Assembly: GCF_900142465.1 (NCBI RefSeq)
Contig: NZ_FRAX01000016.1
Location: 1 to 64,000, forward strand
DNA: 64,000 bases
Direction: 5' to 3'
DNA from: Fibrobacter sp. UWH6
Lineage (GTDB): Bacteria > Fibrobacterota > Fibrobacteria > Fibrobacterales > Fibrobacteraceae
Shown: positions 42,628 to 50,483 of the stretch, one piece after another
Layout: the number at the start of each line of letters is the position of its first letter
Numbering within the stretch: the first letter of the stretch is position 1
Program-made: the position numbers and the translations under genes
Notes under the pieces: generated by a model
Told to the model about the DNA's origin: nothing
Databases searched by the model: none
The model's input: only the letters and a program-made list of their open reading frames with translations

Positions 42628-44127
42628 GTGGCGATAAAGATTAAATTTTTTGGCAAGACTTTCAAGACAATTGCGTTTTTAATACCGGCAGCATGTTCCG
42701 CCGTTTTCGCACAGTGGAACGGTACCGCCAGCGAACCCATCGAGAAGAATGTTATCGATGGCAAGGTGTTCTACACCATCACCAGCGCCGAGGAATTAAC
42801 CTGGGTCGGTGTCCAGGTCAAGAACGGTTTTAACGGGATCAATGTGGTGTTGGCTAACGATATTGTTTTCGGCGCAGATTCCTCCCAGACCAGTTCCCGC
42901 CTCTGGACCCCCATCGGAAAAGACACGACCACCGCCTATGCAGGCACTTTCGATGGTGCAGGTCACACAATTTATGGCTATTATGTAGAACAGGGAACAT
43001 TTGCAGGCCTTTTTGGAGCCCTTTCTCCTGATGGTGTTATCAAGAACTTGAGGGTTGCCAATAACAAGGTAACCGTCACAGAAGCAAGTGCGACCGCTGG
43101 GGGTATCGTAGCCTTTAATAGAGGCCTCGTGGATAATTGCGAAAACTCGGGGACTGTGGACGTCACCACGAAGGCTTATGCTGCAGGGGGTGTAGCCGGC
43201 ATTAACGAAGGAGTCGTATCCAACTCCTCCAATTACGGTTCCGTTACCTCCAAAACAACAATGACGTCCGAGGGCGGCTTTGAAAACGGCACCCGAGCCG
43301 GAGGCATTGTTTCTTTCAATCAATACGGAAAAGTTTTCGACTGCGTTAACCATGGTGACGTCGTTGCCGCCACGGTACTTGTCCCGATCGATATTGATAA
43401 CGACTGTATTGCCGGCGGTATTGCAGGCGGTAATGAAGGTTCCCTATATCGGAACTTCAACGACGGCTCCATTATTTTCCGCAATTCCTATAACAATTCG
43501 GGAACCAACATGAAATTCACAAGCACCGGCGGCATCGTAGGCCGCAACCTCGGCTTCGTGGAGAGATCTTCCAACTGGGGCAATATCATTGCCAAGATTG
43601 CCAGCACGTCAACAAAGGCCGGCACAAGTTCCTATTCTACGGCAGGCGGCGTTGTCGGCGCAAGCAGAGGCACGGTCAGCGACGTATTCAATACCGGTTC
43701 CGTGACCGTTACGAAAGTTGCCACGGCTTCCTACGCGGGAGGCATTCTCGGTTCCCTATTCGGATCCGAAAAGTTAACCAACAGCTACAATGCCTCGTCA
43801 AATATTACCGGCACTTTGATTGGTGCGGTTTCCGCTTACATTACAGAATCATCCCATGTGCAAAATTGCCACTATGACGCATCCTTGTTCAGCACCAAGA
43901 CTCCCGCCATCAAGTCTGTCGGCGGATCGGCCACCGTCAAGGATACTTCGGGATTAAAGACCGACAACATGAAGTCCGACGAAATGGCCTGGATCCTGAA
44001 CACTGTCAACAACACCGAAAAGAACAGGAAGCTCTGGGGCCGCGAAGACAGCTATCCCGTCTTCGCCAACGAATCCGTCAAGCCGATTTCCCGCGTAACC
44101 ATGAATAACGATGGCGAGGAGCTGTAG
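42628..44127 (+). CDS. Secreted GLUG-motif surface protein, frameshifted at the 3' end
   Basis: A 499-residue protein starting at GTG 42628 with a signal peptide (KFFGKTFKTIAFLIPAACSAVFA). The mature chain is a series of GLUG-type repeats, for example TAGGIVAFNRGLVDNCENSG, AAGGVAGINEGVVSNSSNYG and GGIVGRNLGFVERSSNWG, which build beta-solenoid-like surface or adhesin domains. It ends prematurely at TAG 44125-44127 (NNDGEEL). Shifting the frame by one base at this point continues into a 46-codon sorting-tail-like segment, so the original gene was about 545 residues. Whether this is a real mutation or a sequencing error cannot be told here. Confidence 0.78.
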   Translation: MAIKIKFFGKTFKTIAFLIPAACSAVFAQWNGTASEPIEKNVIDGKVFYTITSAEELTWVGVQVKNGFNGINVVLANDIVFGADSSQTSSRLWTPIGKDTTTAYAGTFDGAGHTIYGYYVEQGTFAGLFGALSPDGVIKNLRVANNKVTVTEASATAGGIVAFNRGLVDNCENSGTVDVTTKAYAAGGVAGINEGVVSNSSNYGSVTSKTTMTSEGGFENGTRAGGIVSFNQYGKVFDCVNHGDVVAATVLVPIDIDNDCIAGGIAGGNEGSLYRNFNDGSIIFRNSYNNSGTNMKFTSTGGIVGRNLGFVERSSNWGNIIAKIASTSTKAGTSSYSTAGGVVGASRGTVSDVFNTGSVTVTKVATASYAGGILGSLFGSEKLTNSYNASSNITGTLIGAVSAYITESSHVQNCHYDASLFSTKTPAIKSVGGSATVKDTSGLKTDNMKSDEMAWILNTVNNTEKNRKLWGREDSYPVFANESVKPISRVTMNNDGEEL

Positions 44128-44264
44128 ACGTCTTTGATATGCAGGGAAGACCTGTCATTGTCCAGAAGTTCACGAAGGGCAACGCCAACAATCTCACCCT
44201 TCCCCGCAGCGGATCTTACATTTTGAAAGTTGCCGGACAAACAAAACAAGTTACCGTCAAGTAA
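44124..44264 (+). pseudogene. Out-of-frame C-terminal sorting tail of the GLUG protein
   Basis: Read from GTA at 44124, the frame gives VDVFDMQGRPVIVQKF...LPRSGSYILKVAGQTKQVTVK and stops at TAA 44262-44264. The pattern V-x-DxxGR...G-Y-x-L-K-V...K-V-x-V-K is that of C-terminal secretion/anchoring tails of FCB-group secreted proteins and matches the tails of the esterases at 57934 and 59535. It is in the -1 phase relative to the GLUG gene and overlaps its stop codon. Confidence 0.7.
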
Positions 44265-44275
44265 ACATTCGAAAC

Positions 44276-44302
44276 AGTGCTCCCCAAGGGAGCACTTTTT
44301 TT
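44276..44302 (+). terminator. Intrinsic terminator between the GLUG gene and the E1 gene
   Basis: AGTGCTCCC (44276-44284) pairs perfectly with GGGAGCACT (44288-44296) around CAA, followed by seven or eight T. It stops the GLUG transcript just before the convergent E1 gene. Confidence 0.9.
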
Positions 44303-45566
44303 ATTGGAACTTTTTCAGCATCTCTTCCAATTCATCCCCTTCATCTAAAGCAATGGGACCTTGACTGCATTGGGCACAATTGTCAAGTTGCCGAATATGG
44401 CTTCCGTACCATCGAAGGATGGTTGGCTTTGGCCCTGCGCCAGGCATGGGGCTCCAATTGGCAAAGCGGTTTTCACGACGGTTTGCCCACATGTAGTAAT
44501 CGTACACCAGCTCATTCTCGAGGGCGGAAATGCCGGAATCTATTCCACGGGAAAGTTCCACCAAGGAGATTTTCACCATCATATTGCAAATAGGTGCGAT
44601 ATCAGCAGATAGACCTACTTGCACCACGGCATTCGCCTCCTCGGGACTTACATAGGCGGCAATCTGCCCATTACGTCGGGCGCTTTCTACATTGGTAATC
44701 TCCTCAGCTTCAGCGTCAAACCAAGCATTTCCAAGTAGGCAATTGTAGCAAGGGCCGTCGGGCACGTAACGGAAAACGTCTCCTCCGGCAGCACGGGAAT
44801 TGGCCCTGCCAAAAATGCAGACCTTACGATGTCTTACAACGGAGTCATTCAAGTTAAATCGACTCTTGTTATTATCGGTAGCACAAATAACCAGATCCGC
44901 CCTGGAGACCTCTCTGTTTAACAGAGTCAAATCCTGATTAATATCCACCGGGAACCGATCCACCTGTGCGTAAGGATTTTTTCCCAGGATGGCATCACAA
45001 AGAGCATCCGTTTTTAGGCGTCCCAAATCATTTACCACACAAGTATGGCGCATCAAATTGTGCAATTCCACCCTATCGAAATCCAGTAGGGAAAAGGAAC
45101 CCACGCCCGCCTTGGCAAGTTCTATTGCAATTTGGGAACCGAAACTTCCCAAGCCAACAATCATCACCCGCTTAGACACAAGCGCACCAACTTCCAAAAT
45201 TCCTTGACTTCGGGAATAGAGATTTTCCCGTGAGGGAATAAATTGCAGTTCCATTTTCTGCCACCATGGGGAAATCCGTTTTTCGGATGAAACGCCATTG
45301 GTCACTTCCGTAGAGCAGTATGCATCTGCAGAATTCTTCGTTACCAAAATCAAGTAGCGATACTTTTCAGCTTCCACAGGATCTTCTACAGCGCAAAGGT
45401 CTCGAGTAAACAGGCAAAGAGATTCCCTGCCGTAACCATGGGCAGGGCGATACATATGGAAATGGACAACCCCCTCCCCTTCCCATTCGCAGGCAACTCC
45501 TTCCCAGGATACAAGATTCCCATTTAGAAATTCCTGTAATTCCTGCTGGTCCAAAAAGGCTAACAT
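44301..45566 (-). CDS. E1-like activating enzyme (ThiF/MoeB/UBA fold)
   Basis: A 421-residue protein. Residues 1-120 are an unrecognised N-terminal domain; residues 121-380 form the E1 adenylation domain: nucleotide motif VMIVGLGSFGSQIAIELAKAG, LLDFDRVELHNLMRH (Asp and Arg of the ATP site), LGRLKTDA (Lys) and LVICATDNNKSR (Asp for magnesium). Paired zinc-binding CYNC and CAQC occur as in ThiF-type E1s. Several other Cys (for example in APICNMM) could form the thioester. It should adenylate the C-terminus of a small modifier and pass it to the E2. It is last in the five-gene operon and overlaps the 78-residue gene by 7 bases; AAGGAAGG lies before the ATG. Confidence 0.85.
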   Translation of the reverse strand: MLAFLDQQELQEFLNGNLVSWEGVACEWEGEGVVHFHMYRPAHGYGRESLCLFTRDLCAVEDPVEAEKYRYLILVTKNSADAYCSTEVTNGVSSEKRISPWWQKMELQFIPSRENLYSRSQGILEVGALVSKRVMIVGLGSFGSQIAIELAKAGVGSFSLLDFDRVELHNLMRHTCVVNDLGRLKTDALCDAILGKNPYAQVDRFPVDINQDLTLLNREVSRADLVICATDNNKSRFNLNDSVVRHRKVCIFGRANSRAAGGDVFRYVPDGPCYNCLLGNAWFDAEAEEITNVESARRNGQIAAYVSPEEANAVVQVGLSADIAPICNMMVKISLVELSRGIDSGISALENELVYDYYMWANRRENRFANWSPMPGAGPKPTILRWYGSHIRQLDNCAQCSQGPIALDEGDELEEMLKKFQ

Positions 45567-45796
45567 GCAAAACCTTCCTTGGTCATGCCCGTAACGACAG
45601 TTCCCTGGGTAGGAGCCTGGCCTTTTGCCACCTGGCGAAATTCTCCAGTAGTTTCATCAAATACCAGGTCAATCATGGAATGACCAGATCCCTGACCACC
45701 CTGCTTACGAATTTCTTCGCCCAGTTTCTGTTCAGCACGACCCGCAAAGCCATCTGCAGAGAAGGCGGTAAAAATCTTAATGTTTTCTTTTTTCAT
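45560..45796 (-). CDS. 78-residue protein of the conjugation operon, candidate modifier
   Basis: A small protein beginning MKKENIKIFTAFSADG, with a short helix (GRAEQKLGEEIRKQG), a strand pair (MIDLVFDETTGEFRQVAKG) and the C-terminus TVVTGMTKEGFAC. I do not recognise a family. It has no di-glycine end and no convincing ubiquitin fold, but it is encoded immediately before the E1, at a position where such operons often carry the modifier. Start 45796 has AGG about 7 bases upstream; an ATG at 45829 has none. Alternatives are a conjugation substrate or an accessory factor. Confidence 0.6.
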   Translation of the reverse strand: MKKENIKIFTAFSADGFAGRAEQKLGEEIRKQGGQGSGHSMIDLVFDETTGEFRQVAKGQAPTQGTVVTGMTKEGFAC

Positions 45797-45860
45797 AACG
45801 ATACCTATTTGTTGTTTAAATGTGTTCATAGATGCATGGCCGGGGGCGGGAGCAACCCCA

Positions 45861-46355
45861 TCACGATTGATGATTCAGGTAATAGTCAATGTCATTACCA
45901 GTTTCCAGATGTAGTTCATACATGTTTAGCCACAGGCAGCACTTCACGTAAATCTTGTACAGCGACACCCCCGGATTCCAGGAAGCATTTCCGTAATGGC
46001 AGATACGGGTCCAGCCATGTTCTGAATCCAGCACATGCATGGAACCATCGCAGGAATCCAGACGATTTCCATCCCGATCCTTCAACATCTGAGTCACAAA
46101 GACCTTGGGCACATCATTGGGGAAACGTCGCAAATCCATGTGCAACGTATACAGGTTCCTCTTGGTGCGGGCTGCAAATACCGCATATGGTTTTTCACCC
46201 ATGTAAATGTGATAGACGTTATCGGGAACGTTCTTCCGTTTCAGCACCCCAATTTCACTTTGCACCCGTTCAGGCGTGAGACGAACATCATCTTCATCGT
46301 CGTCCTCATCATCGGAACGATGAGACAATAAAGCGTTTATCAATTCTGCAAACAT
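45861..46355 (-). CDS. E2-like ubiquitin-conjugating-fold protein
   Basis: A 164-residue protein. After an acidic N-terminal segment (HRSDDEDDDEDD) comes an E2-like fold: strands YAVFAARTKRNLYTLHMDL, the FPNDVPKVFVT turn (equivalent to the P-x-x-P strand region of E2s), then HVLDSEHGWTRICHYGNASW with the likely catalytic Cys (RIC), followed by NPGVSLYKIYVKCCLWLNMYELHLETG, the crossover helix seen in bacterial E2 proteins. The HPN tripeptide of eukaryotic E2s is not present. It overlaps the JAB gene end by 16 bases and has GAGG before the ATG. Assignment is from pattern and context. Confidence 0.72.
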   Translation of the reverse strand: MFAELINALLSHRSDDEDDDEDDVRLTPERVQSEIGVLKRKNVPDNVYHIYMGEKPYAVFAARTKRNLYTLHMDLRRFPNDVPKVFVTQMLKDRDGNRLDSCDGSMHVLDSEHGWTRICHYGNASWNPGVSLYKIYVKCCLWLNMYELHLETGNDIDYYLNHQS

Positions 46356-47374
46356 GATTCATCCTCTTTTTCAAGTTGCCTATTCCGAGTCACCGCGGCA
46401 TAATATTGGGTAAAGGCTTCAAGAATATCTCCCTGAAAATTCCATTGAACCTCTCCCCCCGCGGTGACTCCATCTATGGAAACACTTACGGGAACCTTCG
46501 GGAATTCCGCAGGAAAGTACAAGTCAACATTTCCCACCATCACGTGCACATGATGATTTTCATCCAGCATGACAGACACTTTCTGAGGATAAGACGTTTC
46601 TTTCAGGAACTTGTTTATTTGCACCAAGACCTTCTTGTTCTGAACCGAATTGAGCCAATAACCATCATCAAATTCGCTTACCACTCGGTCCTTCGCCACT
46701 TCAACCTTGTACACTTCTCCATGGCAGGGTTTGGGGGACTCCGGATGAATCAGCACATCCTGCAAATCCTGATCCACCAACTGCCTAAAAGGAGATTCAC
46801 ACTCCTTGATACTCCAACAGGCCATCTCATAATCGTAGCCATGATCCTCATGAAAATTGAAGGCGTTAAAGGTGGTTCGCAGTTCTGCATAACCGGAACC
46901 ACCATTCCCCAAGGCCACTCCTCGTTTCACTTGACAATTTCCAATGCAAAGCAAGAATCGACGCAAATGGGAACGGCAAATATTATTTACCATGGTGGAA
47001 TCATCATGGCCACTGGGCCGTGCCAATCCCAACTGATGATGAGAATGCCATTCCCCAATATGTTGCAGCCCGTACTTTTCCAACAGGAAATTACCAACCT
47101 TTACCAAATAGTCCAGGTCCTGGTTAAAGAAGGTTTCCTGATGGTTCGCATTCCGTCCTGGGCCGATCGCATATAGAACTACGGGTATTCCCGTGGACGT
47201 CCAGAAACCAAACAGTTGGCCTCCCGTTTCTATATCCGGATAATCCAGGATGCAGCGGGAGACGTAATCCAGTTCGCTCCTGTAAATCATGGCCAAGGGC
47301 GAAGGTGAGCTTTCATCGGGATTCTTCCCGCCATACTCAAACCAAAGCCCGTGCTTTTTTAAAACATTAGACAT
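46340..47374 (-). CDS. JAB/MPN+ metalloisopeptidase fused to an RWD/E2-like domain
   Basis: A 344-residue protein. The JAB domain (about residues 20-170) has the upstream Glu in DIETGGQLFGFW and the zinc motif HIGEWHSHHQLGLARPSGHDD, i.e. HxH-x8-S-x2-D. After a linker, residues about 240-340 look like an RWD or inactive E2 fold: VHVMVGNVDLYFPAEFPKVPVSVSIDG resembles the beta-meander and P-x-x-P region, with no catalytic Cys. JAMM enzymes of such operons process or remove the modifier. The start 47374 has AAGGTGG 6 bases upstream; earlier in-frame ATGs at 47422 and 47398 have weaker sites. Confidence 0.82.
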   Translation of the reverse strand: MSNVLKKHGLWFEYGGKNPDESSPSPLAMIYRSELDYVSRCILDYPDIETGGQLFGFWTSTGIPVVLYAIGPGRNANHQETFFNQDLDYLVKVGNFLLEKYGLQHIGEWHSHHQLGLARPSGHDDSTMVNNICRSHLRRFLLCIGNCQVKRGVALGNGGSGYAELRTTFNAFNFHEDHGYDYEMACWSIKECESPFRQLVDQDLQDVLIHPESPKPCHGEVYKVEVAKDRVVSEFDDGYWLNSVQNKKVLVQINKFLKETSYPQKVSVMLDENHHVHVMVGNVDLYFPAEFPKVPVSVSIDGVTAGGEVQWNFQGDILEAFTQYYAAVTRNRQLEKEDESCLQN

Positions 47375-47400
47375 TCTGGGCCACCTTATATCAAACATTT

Positions 47401-47790
47401 CTAGCAATCTTCCAAGCCACATTCCCGGGTCACCTCGTCAATGGCCTTCTCGATATCATGACCCGATTCCACGGCGTTCTTGAACTTTTCCAGACCCATG
47501 CAAAGTTTGTTCATTTCCCCCATCATGATGTCGCCTGTCTTTTTTACGGCATAAAAACTCATGTCGATGCCCAGGCAAACAGTCGCCTTTTCCGAAAGCC
47601 CAAATTCCTGGGCCAGCGCCGTGGATTCGCGTTCAATAAAATCTTCGTCCTTTTCCATGTCGTAGACGAAGTCTCGCTGGGCACCAGCCAACTTTTCCCG
47701 GAGTTCCTTGACGACTTCGGTCTCCTCCACATAGGCAGCCAAAACTTCGGCCAAGGTAAACAGCACTGATGTATCTGAAATCTGGATCAT
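47401..47790 (-). CDS. 129-residue helical protein, first gene of the conjugation operon
   Basis: An unrecognised protein, mostly helical by eye (LAEVLAAYVEETEVVKELREKL; MNKLCMGLEKFKNAVESG), with a short possible strand segment in the middle (KATVCLGIDMSFYAVKKTG) and the C-terminus ECGLEDC. No signal or membrane helix. It heads the operon, with ribosome site GAGG before the ATG and a TATCTTTG promoter element about 48 bases upstream. The stop at 47401-47403 lies 26 bases before the preferred JAB start. It could be a sensor, substrate or adaptor. Confidence 0.6.
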   Translation of the reverse strand: MIQISDTSVLFTLAEVLAAYVEETEVVKELREKLAGAQRDFVYDMEKDEDFIERESTALAQEFGLSEKATVCLGIDMSFYAVKKTGDIMMGEMNKLCMGLEKFKNAVESGHDIEKAIDEVTRECGLEDC

Positions 47791-47837
47791 ACGAACCTCA
47801 TAAAATTTTGATGTATGTTTGACTTTCGTCGTCAACA

Positions 47838-47845
47838 CAAAGATA
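47838..47845 (-). promoter_or_regulatory. TAnnTTTG -7 element of the conjugation operon
   Basis: TATCTTTG on the minus strand, giving a leader of about 40 bases before the 129-residue gene at 47790. Confidence 0.6.
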
Positions 47846-47889
47846 CCTTTGGGTAAAAAGCCTCACAACGGTATCAAAAAAAATATTGA

Positions 47890-47938
47890 AAAAGTGGAAC
47901 TTTTATTTTTATAGAAATAGGCAAATATGGAACTTTTA
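47890..47938. promoter_or_regulatory. Candidate operator repeats for the WYL regulator
   Basis: Palindrome AAAAGTGGAACTTTT (47890-47904) and a second TGGAACTTTTA (47928-47938) form direct repeats 33 bp apart, about three helical turns. The second lies just upstream of the near-consensus -7 element TATATTTA (47945-47952) of the WYL gene, and the first lies between the two divergent promoters. A regulator bound here could control both directions. Confidence 0.55.
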
Positions 47939-47957
47939 AAATCCTATATTTACAGTT

Positions 47958-48962
47958 ATGGAAAATTCCGCTAAAATCAAAATCGCCGTATCGGCGACTA
48001 TTCGAAACCAGCTTGAAATGGATATTCAAGATTACCAGCTAAAAGGGATTGGCGAACTCTGCAACAAGATTATCGAATTGCGCCAGGAACTAGCTTCATT
48101 TCCTTTATCTAAGCGTATTTCAAGGGAAAATTGCGAACTTTTCAAGAACAGCGCACCCCTGCAATTTATCCTTCACAAGCGCAATGGGGAATTCGCGACT
48201 TACGCCGTTTCTAAAAAAATCAAGATAGCCACCTTGTGCAGGCATTACCTACAGCAGTACGTAGACATGCCCCGTGGCAAAAGAGAAATCTTTCTCAAAA
48301 AAGTGGAACTTTCAAAAATAGATTACGCCATTGAAAACCAGCTAAATGTTTGGCTAGACTATCACGGAAAGAGAAAATTGCTGGCACCATGCTTTGTCGC
48401 TCTTTCTCCTGCCCACATGAGGGCCTACCTGGTAATTTGCGAAAGATCCGAGTTGGGAGTTGAATTCAAGGCATTTCGCTTAAGTCACGTCAAGAACGTT
48501 GAAGTGGCAACAGCCCATAACAGCAACTCTGCCGATGATACAGTCGCCTTCCACACTCAAACCAACGCTCTATACAGGAAATCGTTAGATTTTAAGAATC
48601 ATTTCGACCCCTTCCTTTGCTATGGCCAGGAGCTAAAAGTGGAACTTTCTCCTGAAGGGGTTGCCTTATACAATAGGGCTGCCACGAACCGCCCCAAGAT
48701 TCTTAAGGCTCCCCAAAACCCTGGCAGTCACAATTCTTTCGTTTCCGCTCAGGAAGAAATCGCTAGCGCCTTGGACGCCCAACGTCCCGGCATCTATACC
48801 TTCGAATGCTCCCCGGAACTAGCCAAGGTCTATTTTCCTCAATTTCTGGAAACGGCACAGGTCCTCGCCCCCGCCGAGCTACGCCACTACTTCCGCCAGC
48901 GATTCCTGAAGGCAGCCTCAGCCTACGGCCTCGTGGATCAATTCACCGCCAAAAAAGTTTAA
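47958..48962 (+). CDS. WYL-domain transcriptional regulator
   Basis: A 334-residue protein. The N-terminal part (about 1-130) is helical and may bind DNA, without a clear canonical helix-turn-helix. Residues about 130-200 match the WYL fold (VWLDYHGKRKLLAPCFVAL...AYLVICERSE...FKAFRLSHVKNVEV), and the last 90 residues look like the WCX extension (TFECSPELAKVYFPQFLE). WYL proteins such as CapW and BrxR repress bacterial defence operons and respond to a ligand, possibly nucleic acid. It is divergent from the E1/E2/JAB operon, with shared candidate operators between them. The start is set by the -7 element directly upstream. Confidence 0.82.
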   Translation: MENSAKIKIAVSATIRNQLEMDIQDYQLKGIGELCNKIIELRQELASFPLSKRISRENCELFKNSAPLQFILHKRNGEFATYAVSKKIKIATLCRHYLQQYVDMPRGKREIFLKKVELSKIDYAIENQLNVWLDYHGKRKLLAPCFVALSPAHMRAYLVICERSELGVEFKAFRLSHVKNVEVATAHNSNSADDTVAFHTQTNALYRKSLDFKNHFDPFLCYGQELKVELSPEGVALYNRAATNRPKILKAPQNPGSHNSFVSAQEEIASALDAQRPGIYTFECSPELAKVYFPQFLETAQVLAPAELRHYFRQRFLKAASAYGLVDQFTAKKV

Positions 48963-49186
48963 GTTCAACGTATCGGATACAAAGCCGGTTAAAAGAACTT
49001 TTGGGGCACTTTGTATCGAATTTACACCCTGACGCCAGTTTCTTACTTTTTTCACGGAAACTGTGTTTTGTTTCTTACGTAATATTTATATAAGCATTCT
49101 ATATTATTAATATCAGCTGTTTCTTCTATCTTTGGCGAGAGTTTTTGACCATCAAAAACGACTTTTCAACCATAGGAAACATCCTT

Positions 49187-50446
49187 ATGAACCGCACCTC
49201 CAAGCTATTTGCGGCAGTCCTCGTGGCCATTCCTTGCGCCATTACCCCCAGTTTTGCAGGCGGCCTCACCCATAACACCAACCAGACCGCCCATTTCGTA
49301 CGTGGTATCGCCCGCGATGCCTCCACCGATGTGGACGCCGTCTACACCAACCCGGCAGGAACCACCGAATTCCAGAAGACCTGGAACATCTCCTTGAACA
49401 GCCAGACCGTCTGGCAGAAGCGAATCATCAACACCACCTTCGCCACCGGCGCCGAAAAGGAATATGTAGGCGAAGCCTTCGTGCCCAGCATGCCCAGTTT
49501 CCTGGCCGCATGGCACCACAACAACGTGACCGTTTCTGGCGCATTCACCATCGCCGGTGGTGGCGGCACCGTCACTTACGATGACGGACTCCCCATGTTT
49601 GACGCATTCACCCTCAGTAATCCCCTTACCAAGGGCATGCTGCTAAGCGACATCGGCGGCAGCGCCGAACTTGAAGGTTCCAGCTACATCTTCGGATGGA
49701 CCCTGGGTTCCGCCTACCGTTTTAACGACTACATTTCAGGTTACGTAGGCGCCCGCTTCAACTACGCCACCAACAACTACAAGGTCAAGGCAGACCTTTC
49801 CAAACTCGGCATGGGCGAAGCCGAAATGGACGTGGACCAGACCGGCTACGGCGTCACCCCGATCCTCAGCATGGACGTACGCTACAAGCGCCTGACTGTC
49901 GCCGCCAAGTTCGAATACCGCACCCGCATGGAACTTGAAAACGACACCAAGAAGATGCCCAAGCAGCTGGCCGCCTCCTTCCCCAACTATGCAGACGGCG
50001 TAAAGACCGATGCCGACATGCCTAGCTACCTTTCTGTAGGCGCCCAGTTCGAATTCGTGCAGGGCGTTCGCGGCGCACTTGGCTACCACAGGTTCTTTGA
50101 TGCCGCCGCCAACTACGCAAACGGTGGTGACAAGTACCTGGAAAGCACCAACGAAATGCTGGTGGGCTTCGAATGGGATATCATCTCCCGCTTGACTCTT
50201 AGCGCAGGCGCCCAGTTCTCACGCATTGGAGTCAGCGACAAGTACCTGACCGAAATGAACATGAACGTCGATGCCAACAGCTACGGCGGCGGTATCGCCT
50301 TCAAGGCCACCGACTGGATGAAGATCAACCTGGGCTACTTCCACAGTTTCTACTACGAATGGAAGGGCGACAAGGAAGCCTACGGCAAGAACAACTACGA
50401 TCGTGAAAACCAGATGGTGGGTATTGGCGTAGACTTGACTTTCTAA
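49187..50446 (+). CDS. FadL/TodX-family outer-membrane porin
   Basis: A 419-residue beta-barrel protein with a signal peptide (KLFAAVLVAIPCAITPSFAGG). The mature N-terminus GGLTHNTNQTAHFVRGIARDASTDVDAVYTNPAG is the hatch-domain signature of OmpP1/FadL/TodX transporters of hydrophobic compounds. Many alternating strands follow and the chain ends in Phe (GIGVDLTF), as expected for Bam-dependent insertion. Substrate unknown. The start at 49187 begins the signal peptide; upstream in-frame codons are not part of it. The 220 bases before it contain no recognised gene. Confidence 0.85.
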   Translation: MNRTSKLFAAVLVAIPCAITPSFAGGLTHNTNQTAHFVRGIARDASTDVDAVYTNPAGTTEFQKTWNISLNSQTVWQKRIINTTFATGAEKEYVGEAFVPSMPSFLAAWHHNNVTVSGAFTIAGGGGTVTYDDGLPMFDAFTLSNPLTKGMLLSDIGGSAELEGSSYIFGWTLGSAYRFNDYISGYVGARFNYATNNYKVKADLSKLGMGEAEMDVDQTGYGVTPILSMDVRYKRLTVAAKFEYRTRMELENDTKKMPKQLAASFPNYADGVKTDADMPSYLSVGAQFEFVQGVRGALGYHRFFDAAANYANGGDKYLESTNEMLVGFEWDIISRLTLSAGAQFSRIGVSDKYLTEMNMNVDANSYGGGIAFKATDWMKINLGYFHSFYYEWKGDKEAYGKNNYDRENQMVGIGVDLTF

Positions 50447-50483
50447 TGGGTTAAGCAACTATAAAAAGCTAATTTTATAATAG

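Noticed and set aside
42628-44127. Intact functional surface protein
   Set aside because: The sorting-tail sequence continues in another frame beyond the stop, so the frame as read is truncated.
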